Origin: Betaproteobacteria bacterium
Lineage (GTDB): Bacteria; Pseudomonadota; Gammaproteobacteria; Burkholderiales; Ferrovaceae
Length of the DNA stretch: 64,000 bases
Direction of reading: 5' to 3'
Assembly (NCBI GenBank): GCA_028866015.1
Contig: JAGWIW010000003.1
Span: 53,608-117,607 of the forward strand
This document shows positions 22,666-31,080 of this stretch, piece after piece. A program made the position numbers and the translations under genes. The notes below the pieces were generated by a model, which was not told the origin of the DNA, searched no databases, and was given only the letters and a program-made list of their open reading frames with translations. The first letter of the stretch is position 1. Every line of letters starts with the position of its first letter.

Positions 22666-23937
22666 TTACAATTCCAGCCAAGCCATCAAGGCCTGATAGG
22701 GCTGTTGCCCGATTTGGTCCGGAAGATCCGGAAAAGCCCGATGCAGTTCGGTGCTGATACCGCGACGCTGCCAGTTGGCTTCTTTCAAAATTGCTGCGGC
22801 CTCGGACTGCACGGTCTGATCTTCTGCAAAGACTGACTGGGAAGAATCTGCATTGGTTGGATGCAGCCCAGCTCGATTGAGATGAAGCTCAAGTATGCGA
22901 ATGCGTCGATCGAGCAACTGCAGAATCGACTCTGCACGACTTTCAATCAGAGGGCGGATTTCCTTACCCCAACCCTCCAGAAATTTGACTGTGCTACCCA
23001 AGAGGTCTTCGAACTTTTCGAATGGAACGTCGCCTTCTTCATTTCGTCGCTCGCCTGCTACCAAGTTTGCCATTTCGAGACCCTTGGTAATGGCATTCCA
23101 GTCGAATTTATGGGTGGTCAGACGCAGGATGACACCCAGCCGTTCCGGATCGGCGCAGTTCCCGTTGGCGTCGAACTGGCTTGCGAAAGTATCGATGACA
23201 GCCATCACGGGGGACAAGGCATGCAGCTGATCAGCTTGCAGACCTGATGGATAGCCACTGCCGTCAGATCTTTCGTGATGTTCCAGTACCAGCCGATCGG
23301 TGCCGACCCTATAATCCGGTAGCGATGACAGCATAAGATACCCTGTGACTGGGTGCGTGAAAATTTGTCGCCATTGTTCCGAATTCAAGGGGCCTTCCTG
23401 CTCCAGGATTTTCGGGTCAATATGAAGCTCGCCAATGTCGTGAAAAATCGCGGCGCTTACAAGCATGTCCAGTTCACTGTCATCCAGCCCAAGTCGTGCC
23501 CCCAATTGAAGAGCCACAACAGATGATATGCAGGTGCTTGCGTATAGCTTGGGTAGTCGACATTTAAGAATGGTCATCTTGGTCGCAATGACCGGATGAA
23601 TAAAAATACGCCCAGGGATCTGATACAGCGTAGTTCCCTTGTTCCCAAGCGACTGCAGGTCGGTTGACCTGTCGATAAGGTCATTAATGTCATTTCTGAT
23701 GCTGGCGGCGCTCAGAACTCCCTCAACCAGTATGGATTCTTCCAGAGGTTTTAATAATTTGTGCGACACCAGGCGGTCGAAGACGCCGCGATTGACAGCG
23801 GACCCCTCGGCCAGCAGCTTTATCCCGTTTTGGCTGAAAATATGCTCACTTGCGGATACCTGTCTCGACTCCCCGGCCTCTGTCACATGGCGGATAAAAT
23901 GCTGTCCTCCCCCCTCTGAAATCCAGGCTGGTTTCAT
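22666..23937 (-). CDS. HD-GYP domain protein (putative cyclic-di-GMP phosphodiesterase)
   Basis: A 423-residue cytoplasmic protein with an unassigned N-terminal region (1-130), an HD-GYP domain (about 135-300) and a helical C-terminus. The metal-site pattern is present: His166-Asp167, HPVTG (195-199), His220-His221-Glu222 and DGSGYP (225-230). One oddity is HDIGE where the family usually has HDIGK; the Lys helps in catalysis in studied enzymes, so activity may be altered. The ATG at 23937 (MKPAWISEGG) is chosen over one ten codons earlier because family-like sequence begins only later and neither site has a clear ribosome signal. It lies downstream of an EAL-type remnant on the same strand, another c-di-GMP element. 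Confidence 0.85.
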   Translation of the reverse strand: MKPAWISEGGGQHFIRHVTEAGESRQVSASEHIFSQNGIKLLAEGSAVNRGVFDRLVSHKLLKPLEESILVEGVLSAASIRNDINDLIDRSTDLQSLGNKGTTLYQIPGRIFIHPVIATKMTILKCRLPKLYASTCISSVVALQLGARLGLDDSELDMLVSAAIFHDIGELHIDPKILEQEGPLNSEQWRQIFTHPVTGYLMLSSLPDYRVGTDRLVLEHHERSDGSGYPSGLQADQLHALSPVMAVIDTFASQFDANGNCADPERLGVILRLTTHKFDWNAITKGLEMANLVAGERRNEEGDVPFEKFEDLLGSTVKFLEGWGKEIRPLIESRAESILQLLDRRIRILELHLNRAGLHPTNADSSQSVFAEDQTVQSEAAAILKEANWQRRGISTELHRAFPDLPDQIGQQPYQALMAWLEL

Positions 23938-24055
23938 AGGTCTCCAACCTCGATGGAATCCACCCATTTAAGTGCTTCAATCTGGCGTTGCGGCAGACTG
24001 GCTTCGCCGAGTCCCACTGGCAGCAGGGAAGCCACGCCGGGGAAATCTCCTGTCT

Positions 24056-24424
24056 CTAGCACGATAATTGATGGGGAAGGCGCAAAAGTAGTTGTTTACG
24101 GGGTTCAGCGCGCTGACAGCTGACGAATCCGGGGCGCGCGTAAAAATGGCGCTGCAAACGGTCAAAGCCAAAACGATTGCAGTTATTGGCCTCTTCCTGA
24201 CTATCGACTTTTTCGGTGTAGAGCACCGGGGCAAGTTTACCCAGTCGGTTGAAAGCGGCAGACAAGGTTACTACCTGAACAGCTTCCACAACGTAGGAAG
24301 GAAGCAGGGCAGCTCTGAAATTGATAAATCCATGCTGGTCGCAACCGAGGATGGGTTGAATGCCCACAAAGAAACGGCTTTCCTGAATTGGCGAAACCTG
24401 CTCTGCAATCGACAACTGTTGCAT
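24056..24424 (-). pseudogene. Internally deleted EAL(-HDOD)-type remnant
   Basis: A 122-residue frame with a strong ribosome site (GGAGGAGCG before the ATG). Residues 17-30 (RFFVGIQPILGCDQ) match the start of EAL-HDOD proteins (V-x-R-Q-P-I-L-D-R-x-Q). Residues 60-98 (KLAPVLYTEKVDSQEE... GFDRLQRHFYARP) match the end of the EAL domain (KLLAEKVET-EEF, LGFD-FQGYYFSRP). Roughly 100 residues in between are missing, including the EAL signature and metal ligands, and no HDOD domain follows. This is best read as a decayed EAL-HDOD gene, though the good ribosome site means a short protein could still be made. Confidence 0.6.
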
Positions 24425-24564
24425 CGCTCCTCCGCATTGTTATTATTAGACGCTCAGAAATGCCGGGGCTCATTTGGTCGTGTCCATAGTGTTCCTGCTT
24501 GACGCACGAAATGCAAGCCCTCAATTTGACCTGTGAGGCATGGATAAAGAAGAGAATGCCACGC

Positions 24565-25047
24565 TTAAAGCGTCCGTAAGTACAGCACCAGCTCCCAGAG
24601 TTCGTCCTTGGTCAGGACGGACTTGAAAGGGGGCATTGCACTTTGCACCGGCACCCCCCCTTCGGAGATCGTCCAGTCAAGGTAGGAATCGCTGACCATG
24701 GGCATTCTCATGGCGCTCGTCAGATCGGACGCGGCGGGGTTGAGCCCTTTAGCCGCCGGACCGGCTCCATGACCCGCGACACCGTGGCAGATTGCGCAGT
24801 TCTTCTCGAATACCGCCTTCCCTGCCTTCAGGTTCGCATCGTTCGCGTACAGCGGGTTGCTCGCATTGGCATACGCCGAATCGATGCCATGGCTCATCAC
24901 GTAACGATGACGCACGACCGAGACCCCTGCAGGGCCGTGCCCCATCATGCCTGGGCCCATGCCGCCACCCATGCCCATCAGGGCATAAGCCAGGGATGCC
25001 AGCAGGACGGTGCCCGCTATTGCCATCAGTGCATTGGATTTTCTCAT
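24565..25047 (-). CDS. Class I c-type cytochrome, monoheme
   Basis: A 160-residue periplasmic electron carrier. Residues 1-22 are a signal peptide or membrane anchor, then comes a Gly/Met-rich stretch (MGMGGGMGPGMMGHG), then a cytochrome c domain with the heme site CAICH (Cys84, Cys87, His88) and a probable axial Met in SAMPPFK. It starts at the ATG at 25047, six bases after AAGGAGG. The Met-rich linker could bind copper; this is speculative. It sits alone in the accessory region, between the EAL remnant and recombinase debris. Confidence 0.88.
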   Translation of the reverse strand: MRKSNALMAIAGTVLLASLAYALMGMGGGMGPGMMGHGPAGVSVVRHRYVMSHGIDSAYANASNPLYANDANLKAGKAVFEKNCAICHGVAGHGAGPAAKGLNPAASDLTSAMRMPMVSDSYLDWTISEGGVPVQSAMPPFKSVLTKDELWELVLYLRTL

Positions 25048-25076
25048 GATGTTCCTCCTTGATCGGGAAGGCGGAT

Positions 25077-25208
25077 TCAGTAGCGGGCATAGCTGGAGAG
25101 ATTGCCGTTTTCGCCGAACCCTATGGCGTTGAATGGGTACGTGCGGTCGCCTTGTCCTACGATGGCGTATCCCACGACGGTACATCGTGCAAATGCTGAT
25201 GGCAACAT
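25077..25208 (-). other. Possible 43-codon small ORF or gene fragment before the cytochrome
   Basis: An ATG at 25208 opens a 43-residue frame ending 29 bases before the cytochrome start. Its second half (VGYAIVGQGDRTYPFNAIGF, then GENGNLSSYARY) looks protein-like rather than random and could be the C-terminus of a lost gene. There is no good ribosome site and no family was recognised. Confidence 0.25.
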
Positions 25209-25311
25209 TCAGCGTGAAGCAGCCGAACCAATGACAGTTGCATAGATACGGCCAGTTTTGTCCGGGAGCGGCTGCCTGGCGAGAGTCACGAAGCCGCTTC
25301 CTTGGTGCCTG

Positions 25312-25467
25312 GAATTCAGTTTGCTCCGAAACCGCCTGGGCGTCATCCATCTCGAGGCCGAGGTGTCTGGCTGTACTTTCTAGTTTGGAATGCCCAGGCA
25401 ACAGCCGAATTTCCCGCAGGTTCGTCGTACGCTCAGAAAAAGACTTAGCCTGCGTGAATATTGGCAA
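25312..25467 (-). pseudogene. Tyrosine recombinase (phage-type integrase) C-terminal remnant
   Basis: In the leftward frame, LREIRLLPGHSKLESTARHL followed by GLEMDDAQAVSEQTEF matches the C-terminal box of tyrosine recombinases (IRTIQ-LLGHSKLESTVRYLGVEVDDAL-ISEQ). Only this tail remains, the GH pair is preceded by an inserted Pro, and the nucleophilic Tyr of the RYLG motif is His here. It is a dead fragment and the only mobile-element trace in the window. The rest of the 542-base stretch 25048-25589 holds the small ORF above and otherwise nothing recognisable. Confidence 0.6.
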
Positions 25468-25589
25468 AAGGGAAAGGCTGGAAAGCTCCCACGAACCAGC
25501 TTCATCTTGATACCGCTATACTGTATTTTTGTTGCCAAAGGGTAGGTTCTCCCTAAGGCGATCAGAAATCCCGATTCGTGGAGCCCCTC

Positions 25590-25940
25590 ATGCGACTGCT
25601 TCTGATCTGGTTCATCAACGCTGCCGCCCTCTTCATGCTGCCCTACCTCATGCCATCGATCCGCGTGGATTCCTTTGGAGTGGCGCTCTTTGCAGCACTG
25701 GTGCTGGGTTTCATCAATACTTTCATTCGCCCTCTCCTGGTGCTGCTCACACTTCCTGCAACGCTGCTCACCCTGGGGCTTTTTATTTTTGTCATCAACG
25801 GCCTACTGTTCTGGTGTGTCGGCACTTTTGTGGCCGGCTTCCATGTGGGCGGATTCTGGTCGGGTTTCGGCGGGGCAATCCTATACAGCATCATTTCGTG
25901 GGCCTTGTCCGCTGTGCTGGTCACACGCAGTCCGGCGTGA
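25590..25940 (+). CDS. Phage holin family 4 / YvlD-like small membrane protein
   Basis: A 116-residue protein made almost wholly of four hydrophobic helices. The pattern GFINTFIRPLLVLLTLPATLLTLGLFIFVINGLLFW is the hallmark of the YvlD family (holin-like, PF04020-type). Function is unproved; in bacteria it is a widespread membrane protein and not evidence of a prophage by itself. The ATG at 25590 has GGAG six bases upstream. Confidence 0.85.
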   Translation: MRLLLIWFINAAALFMLPYLMPSIRVDSFGVALFAALVLGFINTFIRPLLVLLTLPATLLTLGLFIFVINGLLFWCVGTFVAGFHVGGFWSGFGGAILYSIISWALSAVLVTRSPA

Positions 25941-26121
25941 GCAACTGACTTCCGAGAGGGCAGGTTTTCTTCCAATTTCCCTCGATAAAGAAAGACATTC
26001 AGCCGAGTCGTCCGGTTGATGTCAGGACACTGTGATCAACAGCCCCCTTTGGTGACACGCCGCACGACGATGCGTCTATTGCTGCGTACCGACCATAGCT
26101 GGCAGCAGAGATCCAGATCCG

Positions 26122-26676
26122 CTATTTCTGGCATGGTGTCGCGACGCGGTCAGAAATCTGCAACGGTTCGACATATTCATTCCCAGATTTCATTTGGAGC
26201 CATAGCTCTGACTCTGGAAAATTAAAGTGGCAGGCAGGAATACCTGACGTAATGCCAGCCTTCTCTCCATCGATGAATGTAATTTTCACTTCCCAGCATC
26301 TCACGACCCCTCCCCGCATCCATTGTCCTCCTCGCGGCTGTTCCGTGACGCTCGTGACTCGAAACTTCGTTCCCTTCGAGACTTTTGCGACCGGAACCCA
26401 AATACACTTCGGATACCTCAAACCGCTGGCCTTGTAGCGCATCTCATCTTTAGTCTTGGGTGTGACGTCAAATGGCGTGCATTCGTTGGCACCAGGCAGA
26501 TTGAGCGTGTAGACAGTGTAGTAACTGAAGTGTTCTGAAAGGATCGCATTTTGTCGCAATGCAAAACATTGGCCGGCGATCTGTGAGGCGATCGGCCTGT
26601 TCGTGGCATCGTAGACGTACCACGAGCAACCTTGAAGTGCGACGCTGGCTGCCAGGATGAGGAAGGAACGTAACAT
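26122..26676 (-). CDS. Putative lipoprotein of unknown function
   Basis: A 184-residue protein with a lipoprotein signal peptide (MLRSFLILAASVALQGC, lipobox LQGC, Cys17). The mature part starts SWYVYDATNRPIASQ and has several further cysteines (QCF, ANEC, PKC, RCW, PAC) that could form disulfides in the periplasm. No known domain was recognised. It lies alone in a low-GC stretch; no ribosome site is evident. Confidence 0.6.
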   Translation of the reverse strand: MLRSFLILAASVALQGCSWYVYDATNRPIASQIAGQCFALRQNAILSEHFSYYTVYTLNLPGANECTPFDVTPKTKDEMRYKASGLRYPKCIWVPVAKVSKGTKFRVTSVTEQPRGGQWMRGGVVRCWEVKITFIDGEKAGITSGIPACHFNFPESELWLQMKSGNEYVEPLQISDRVATPCQK

Positions 26677-26928
26677 GCTGAGAATCAGCCTGATGCCTGA
26701 CCTGTTTAGGGAACAGCCTTATTGCGCTTCATGCGACGTTTGTCGTCTAGCACAGTCCACAAGGACAACGTTTCTACAAGGTTACTCTGAGCGCCACAAC
26801 AGATTCGAACAAGGAAGGATGGCCAATCATGCAGGCACCCGATTCCGGTCATTCACAAATGGGCTGGAATCGGGATCGTTAATACCGCCGCTGTCAATCA
26901 GCGTGCAAATTTGAACAAAGAAGTTCAA

Positions 26929-27267
26929 TCAAGGGCGGCATTTGTAAATTTCAAAGGTGCGCTTGCCGAACTCCGGCTCGTCACCTTTAACGACCGTATC
27001 ACCGCCAGCATCTACAGCACCATTGCGCGCCAGTTGCAACAAATTGGCTTCCACGGCTTCGACACTCCGGCTTACAAATCCAACTTCGGCAAGAACGCTA
27101 ACCGTTATTTTCCCCTTAGATTGGCAACTGCCAACCTGATTTGCATCTGCCACAGACACTCGGTCAGATCCTGGGCGCGTCTTAATCAAGTCGCTGGCAC
27201 AGCCACCCAACAAAGCAATCATCGGCACTATGGTAGAAATAACTAACTTACGTTTGAGGAATTGCAT
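26929..27267 (-). CDS. DUF4156-like lipoprotein
   Basis: A 112-residue lipoprotein: signal MQFLKRKLVISTIVPMIALL followed by lipobox LGGC (Cys23). The mature sequence VADANQVGSCQSKGKITVSV, then ARNGAVDAGGDTVV and the terminal FEIYKCRP match the pattern of DUF4156 proteins (conserved early Cys, NxAAxLGGDT-like segment, Y-x-C end). Function unknown. Strongly AT-rich sequence (27280-27325) precedes the start and probably holds its promoter. Confidence 0.7.
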   Translation of the reverse strand: MQFLKRKLVISTIVPMIALLGGCASDLIKTRPGSDRVSVADANQVGSCQSKGKITVSVLAEVGFVSRSVEAVEANLLQLARNGAVDAGGDTVVKGDEPEFGKRTFEIYKCRP

Positions 27268-27548
27268 GGTAGCTCCCGGTTCTGCCAGAAAATAATTTTA
27301 TATTACTTTATATTCAACGCTTCTGCTCTTTGCAAAGGCATGGGTGCTCTTCTGAAAGATTGTTCTCGCAGCGTTGAATGTCCAGGATTGGCAGCAAGCG
27401 CCTGATGGCAAGGCGGAGTTTGTTGGGCACAGTCAGGTCAGAACCGGAACCGACTGTGGTGAAATTCGATACAAAAAAGCCACCATTCAAGACCGTGAGT
27501 ACCCAGACTGGCCACGATTAGTACGTGCTGGCAAGTGTCATCCAGTGC

Positions 27549-27603
27549 TTGACATGCAATGTAATGCTTGCCTATAGTATATGCAATCGTTTACTTGCAT
27601 ATA
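27549..27603 (+). promoter_or_regulatory. Promoter and palindromic operator of the arsR-SRPBCC pair
   Basis: TTGACA (27549-27554) and TATAGT (27573-27578) are 18 bases apart. Overlapping the end of the -10 is a perfect 9-bp inverted repeat, TATATGCAA and TTGCATATA with an 8-base spacer (27578-27603), ending four bases before the arsR ATG. The size and position fit a dimeric ArsR-type operator that blocks transcription of its own gene. The remaining upstream sequence 27268-27548 shows no gene. Confidence 0.7.
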
Positions 27604-27607
27604 GCCC

Positions 27608-27943
27608 ATGACCGAGCGACCCGAAGACACCGACTTGCTGTTCAAAGCACTCGCCGATCCCAGTCGGCGCAAGCTGCTGGACTTGCTGCACGCACACGAC
27701 GGCCGCACCCTCAACGAATTGTGCGAACACCTGGACATGACACGGCAGGGCGTGACGCAGCATCTGGGCATTCTGGAGGCAGCCAATCTCGTCGCCACGA
27801 TGAGGCGCGGTCGCGAAAAGCTGCACTTCCTCAATCCCGTACCGTTGCAGGTTATCTACGAACGCTGGATTGCCAAGTTTGAGAAACCACGACTTAAGGC
27901 TCTCACGAAACTTAAACAACGACTGGAGAAAGCAAATGGCTAA
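27608..27943 (+). CDS. ArsR family (SdpR-like) transcriptional regulator
   Basis: A 111-residue winged-helix repressor. The pattern LFKALADPSRRKLLDLLHAH, then LNELCEHLDMTRQGVTQHLGILEAANLV is the classic ArsR DNA-binding helix-turn-helix. No metal-binding CXC motif is visible (one Cys in ELCEHL), so a metal sensor is unlikely; the group paired with SRPBCC genes usually senses other cues or is constitutive. A palindromic operator lies immediately upstream, suggesting autoregulation. The coding region overlaps the next gene by eight bases. Confidence 0.9.
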   Translation: MTERPEDTDLLFKALADPSRRKLLDLLHAHDGRTLNELCEHLDMTRQGVTQHLGILEAANLVATMRRGREKLHFLNPVPLQVIYERWIAKFEKPRLKALTKLKQRLEKANG

Positions 27944-28397
27944 ATCGACATTTGTCTATGTCACCTACATTCGCACCACACCGGAAAAGCTATGGTCGGC
28001 ACTGACCGACGTGGAGTTCATGAAGCAGTACTGGTTCGGCATGCACTGCGAATGCGAGTGGGCAACGGGATCATCGTGGAAGCTGCTGTCCAGCGACGGT
28101 CGGGTTTTCGACTCCGGCGAGATCGCCGAAGCTGTGCCGCCACGACGTCTGGTAATCCGCTGGCAGCACCAGAATAGGCCCGAACTCAAAGCCGAAGGTG
28201 CGTCGCTATGCACGATGGAACTGCAACCCAGTGGAACAGCGGTCAAGCTATCCATCACTCACAGCGTCGAGCGCGAACCTTCGAAATTGATCGAAGCGGT
28301 GTCCGGCGGCTGGCCAAAAATACTCTCCAACCTCAAATCCCTGTTGGAGACCGGTTTCATCGCTCTGGAGGAGGCTTATCCCAACGCAGGTCACTGA
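27936..28397 (+). CDS. SRPBCC (AHSA1/START-like) family protein
   Basis: A 153-residue protein of the Aha1-like SRPBCC fold, a hydrophobic-pocket ligand-binding fold. It shows the typical start TFVYVTYIRTTPEKLWSALT, then EFMKQYWFG, and later RLVIRWQHQ with the GGWPKILSNLKSLLETG C-terminal helix. It overlaps arsR by eight bases (ATGGCTAA), a widespread fused-operon arrangement. Ligand and role unknown. Confidence 0.9.
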   Translation: MAKSTFVYVTYIRTTPEKLWSALTDVEFMKQYWFGMHCECEWATGSSWKLLSSDGRVFDSGEIAEAVPPRRLVIRWQHQNRPELKAEGASLCTMELQPSGTAVKLSITHSVEREPSKLIEAVSGGWPKILSNLKSLLETGFIALEEAYPNAGH

Positions 28398-28653
28398 ACC
28401 TTCGTTGATCCATATGAACTGGGCGGACCGGCCTGATGCAACGGTTAATCCGTCTGGTTGCAGCGGAGGAGACTATCCACGTGTGCTTTCGCTGACGAAC
28501 CCTGATGCAAGCGATAGTTGACGGAAAGGAAGAATGGAGAGATAAAATTGCAGCACTCAATGGCCGAATCTGAACTGAAATTCACTTCGTCAAATCGGAT
28601 AGCTGCCCGATCAGGTCGCGACAACTACAGATAAATTCATCAGGAAATCGACA

Positions 28654-29556
28654 ATGCCCTATTTCTCTTTCCTGCTGGGAGTTGCCCTCATGGCTTCGCT
28701 GATTCAGGTTGCCAATGCAGAATCCTTTCCGGACTGGCATACCATGGATAAGGCAACCCTCGATCGGTCCTATAACAATTCACTGGCAGTACCTGAAAGC
28801 AAGGGCATGTTCGACGCCTGGGTCAAGGAAAGTGAACGTTTTCGTGCGGCCCATCCAGAACATCTGGATATTTCCTATGGACCCACTCCCCGAGAAAAAC
28901 TGGATATTTTTGTTGCAGCACCTCACGCTCCCACGCTGGTGTTCATCCATGGTGGCTTCTGGCAAATGCGCTCAAAAAATGATTTCGCCTTCATCGCAGC
29001 GCCTTTCGTCAAAGCCGGTGTCAATGTTGTTATGGTGGGATACCCCCTGGCCCCTGAGAGCCATATGACCGACATCGTGGCCGCATCGAAGCAGGCGATA
29101 GCGTATGTCAGGGAGCATATCCAGGACTGGCAAGGCGACCCCAAGCGGGTCGTGGTGAGTGGCTGGTCTTCCGGCGGGCATCTCACAGCCGAAGTCATGT
29201 CCGACCCCATCGTGTCGGCCGCTGTCCCCTTGAGCGGCATTTACGATCTTAAGCCCCTGGTCGGTAGTTATATCAATGACAAGCTAAAGCTCACGCCCAG
29301 CGAGGTCAGCACCTATTCTCCTCAATTCCATACTCCAAGAAAATCCTTGCCCATTTATGTGTTTGTGGGAGGGGCAGAGCTGTCAGAAATAAGGCGCCAG
29401 TCCTATGACTACGGGAAAAAATTAAAGCAGCTGAATCAACCGGGGTTTTTCAAGGAGATCCCTGGCAAGAACCATTACACCATCCTGGCAGACATGATCG
29501 ATAGCCAGGGCGAGATTTATAAGACGTTAATCAAAGTACTAAAGGGCAATAACTGA
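28654..29556 (+). CDS. Exported alpha/beta hydrolase (esterase / kynurenine-formamidase-like)
   Basis: A 300-residue protein with a cleavable signal peptide (residues 1-22, ...VANA). The alpha/beta-hydrolase core has HGGFW (oxyanion hole, about 99-103), the nucleophile motif GWSSG with Ser172, and the catalytic His in KNHYTIL near residue 275. The HGG plus GxSxG combination and overall pattern are those of the BD-FAE / HSL-like esterases. The substrate is unknown; periplasmic location is inferred from the signal. It stands alone, and the gap before it (28398-28653) shows only a weak -35/-10 pair (TTGACG 28518, TAAAAT 28543, 19-base spacer). Confidence 0.85.
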   Translation: MPYFSFLLGVALMASLIQVANAESFPDWHTMDKATLDRSYNNSLAVPESKGMFDAWVKESERFRAAHPEHLDISYGPTPREKLDIFVAAPHAPTLVFIHGGFWQMRSKNDFAFIAAPFVKAGVNVVMVGYPLAPESHMTDIVAASKQAIAYVREHIQDWQGDPKRVVVSGWSSGGHLTAEVMSDPIVSAAVPLSGIYDLKPLVGSYINDKLKLTPSEVSTYSPQFHTPRKSLPIYVFVGGAELSEIRRQSYDYGKKLKQLNQPGFFKEIPGKNHYTILADMIDSQGEIYKTLIKVLKGNN

Positions 29557-29763
29557 GTTTTTATCTGAAATTAAAGTCAGCACTGCGCGCGCCCGGACCC
29601 TCACCTTTCAGCAGATGTCAGCACGAATGCCTGCAACGAGTCGATTTCAATCATTGACCGAATGACCACCACATTGCAGGAACAGAAATAAAGTTGCCCG
29701 CTGGATGGTCGCCCTTCAGAATGCCCATTCCGTGGCCAGGCCACTTCACTGTCACCGTTTCCT

Positions 29764-30999
29764 TTGACTGCGCTCGTACATTCTGACTCTTCCTCAAAAC
29801 CCTGGGATGTCATCATCATTGGGGCCGGTGCTGCCGGGCTGTTTTGTGCTGGCGTCGCAGGACAACGCGGCCTGCGGGTGCTGGTACTGGACCACGCCCG
29901 TGTGATCGGTGAGAAAATCCGCATTAGCGGCGGAGGCCACTGCAATTTCACCAACCTGCACAGCGGGCCGGGCAATTTCCTCTCGCTCAATCCGCACTTC
30001 GTCAAAGGCCCCCTGGCACGCTATACGCCTGCGGACTTTGTGGCACTGGTCAAACGTCACCGCATCGCCTTTCACGAAAAGCATCGCGGCCAGCTCTTCT
30101 GCGACGGCTCCGCACGCGCCATCATCGAGCTGCTGCAATACGAATGCGCCCAGGGTGGCGTGACCTTGCGCCACCCGGTGAGCGTCGGCGCCATTCGCCG
30201 CGAAGGCGATTCATGGCTGGTCCAGGGCACGGGCGGCAGCGAACGCGCCCATGCGCTGGTGCTGGCCACAGGGGGCCTGCCGGTCCCCGCCATGGGCGCC
30301 AGCGAATTCGCGCTTTCAGTGGCCAGACAGTTTTCCATTCCGGTGGTGCCGCCCCGCCCGGCGCTCGTTCCCCTGGCGCTCACTGCGCAGGCTTTAGCCC
30401 CATTCAGTGATTTGTCCGGGCTCAGCGTGCCCGTGATCCTCTCGACCGGGGTTGCACGCCAGCGCTATGGCCATGGACGCTTTGAGGAAGACCTGCTGAT
30501 CACGCACAAGGGCCTGTCGGGACCCGCCATGCTTCAGGTCAGCAGCTACTGGCAGGAAGGGGAGTCGCTTGAGCTGGCCTGGCTGTCGGAAGCGCACTGG
30601 GAGGCGCTCTCCAATGACGAGTCGCAGCGTCTTAAAAATGCCGAGACCCTGCTGGCGCGGGCCCTGCCCCAGCGCCTGGCTGCCGTACTGTGCCAGATGG
30701 CGGGCATTGCGGGAAAGCGCTGGGCGGAAGTGGGCAAAAAGGACCGCGCCCGGCTTACCGAACTGCTCACTCGCTGGTCCGTAAAGCCGGCGGGCACGCT
30801 GGGCTGGAAAAAGGCGGAGGTGATGCTGGGCGGTGTGGACACACGCGCGCTGGACAGTCGAAGCCTGATGGCGCGGGAGCATCCGGGACTGCATTTCATC
30901 GGTGAATGCGTGGATGTGACCGGGCATCTGGGCGGACACAATTTCCAGTGGGCCTGGGCCAGCGGCTTTGCCTGCGCCCAGGCACTCAAAACCAGTTAA
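29764..30999 (+). CDS. BaiN/HI0933-type NAD(P)/FAD-dependent flavoprotein
   Basis: A 411-residue flavoprotein with the N-terminal FAD-binding motif VIIIGAGAAGLFCAGVAG, followed by GEKIRISGGGHCNFTN, the signature of the HI0933/BaiN group, and the C-terminal FIGECVDVTGHLGGHNFQWAWASGF that closes the FAD site. Substrate unknown. The start is uncertain: the frame opens with a TTG at 29764 and no ATG precedes the FAD motif; no ribosome site is visible. GC content rises here, marking the right edge of the accessory region. Confidence 0.85.
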   Translation: MTALVHSDSSSKPWDVIIIGAGAAGLFCAGVAGQRGLRVLVLDHARVIGEKIRISGGGHCNFTNLHSGPGNFLSLNPHFVKGPLARYTPADFVALVKRHRIAFHEKHRGQLFCDGSARAIIELLQYECAQGGVTLRHPVSVGAIRREGDSWLVQGTGGSERAHALVLATGGLPVPAMGASEFALSVARQFSIPVVPPRPALVPLALTAQALAPFSDLSGLSVPVILSTGVARQRYGHGRFEEDLLITHKGLSGPAMLQVSSYWQEGESLELAWLSEAHWEALSNDESQRLKNAETLLARALPQRLAAVLCQMAGIAGKRWAEVGKKDRARLTELLTRWSVKPAGTLGWKKAEVMLGGVDTRALDSRSLMAREHPGLHFIGECVDVTGHLGGHNFQWAWASGFACAQALKTS

Positions 31000-31080
31000 A
31001 ATGCAGCCTGAAAAACCAGCGGAGTTGTCACGGACCCAGGTCCGTTCCGCCCTTTCTTCAACAGCAGACACCCTATATCC

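Noticed and set aside
23977..24234. An 85-codon minus-strand frame overlapping the EAL remnant
   Set aside because: No ribosome site and no domain; the EAL-like residues are in the other frame.
25590..25940. Prophage signal from the holin-family protein
   Set aside because: The YvlD/holin-4 family is a common chromosomal membrane protein; no other phage genes lie near it.
27374..27577. A 67-codon plus-strand frame upstream of arsR
   Set aside because: No ribosome site, no family match, and it overlaps the promoter and operator region of arsR.
28398..28653. Weak promoter-like pair before the esterase gene
   Set aside because: The 19-base spacer and imperfect hexamers are too weak to list as a feature; noted in the gene entry only.
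20839..29700. Search for a direct repeat of the tRNA-Leu 3' end marking an island boundary
   Set aside because: No second copy of the GGTTCGAGTCC...CACCA end was found by eye; the island boundary remains unproved.
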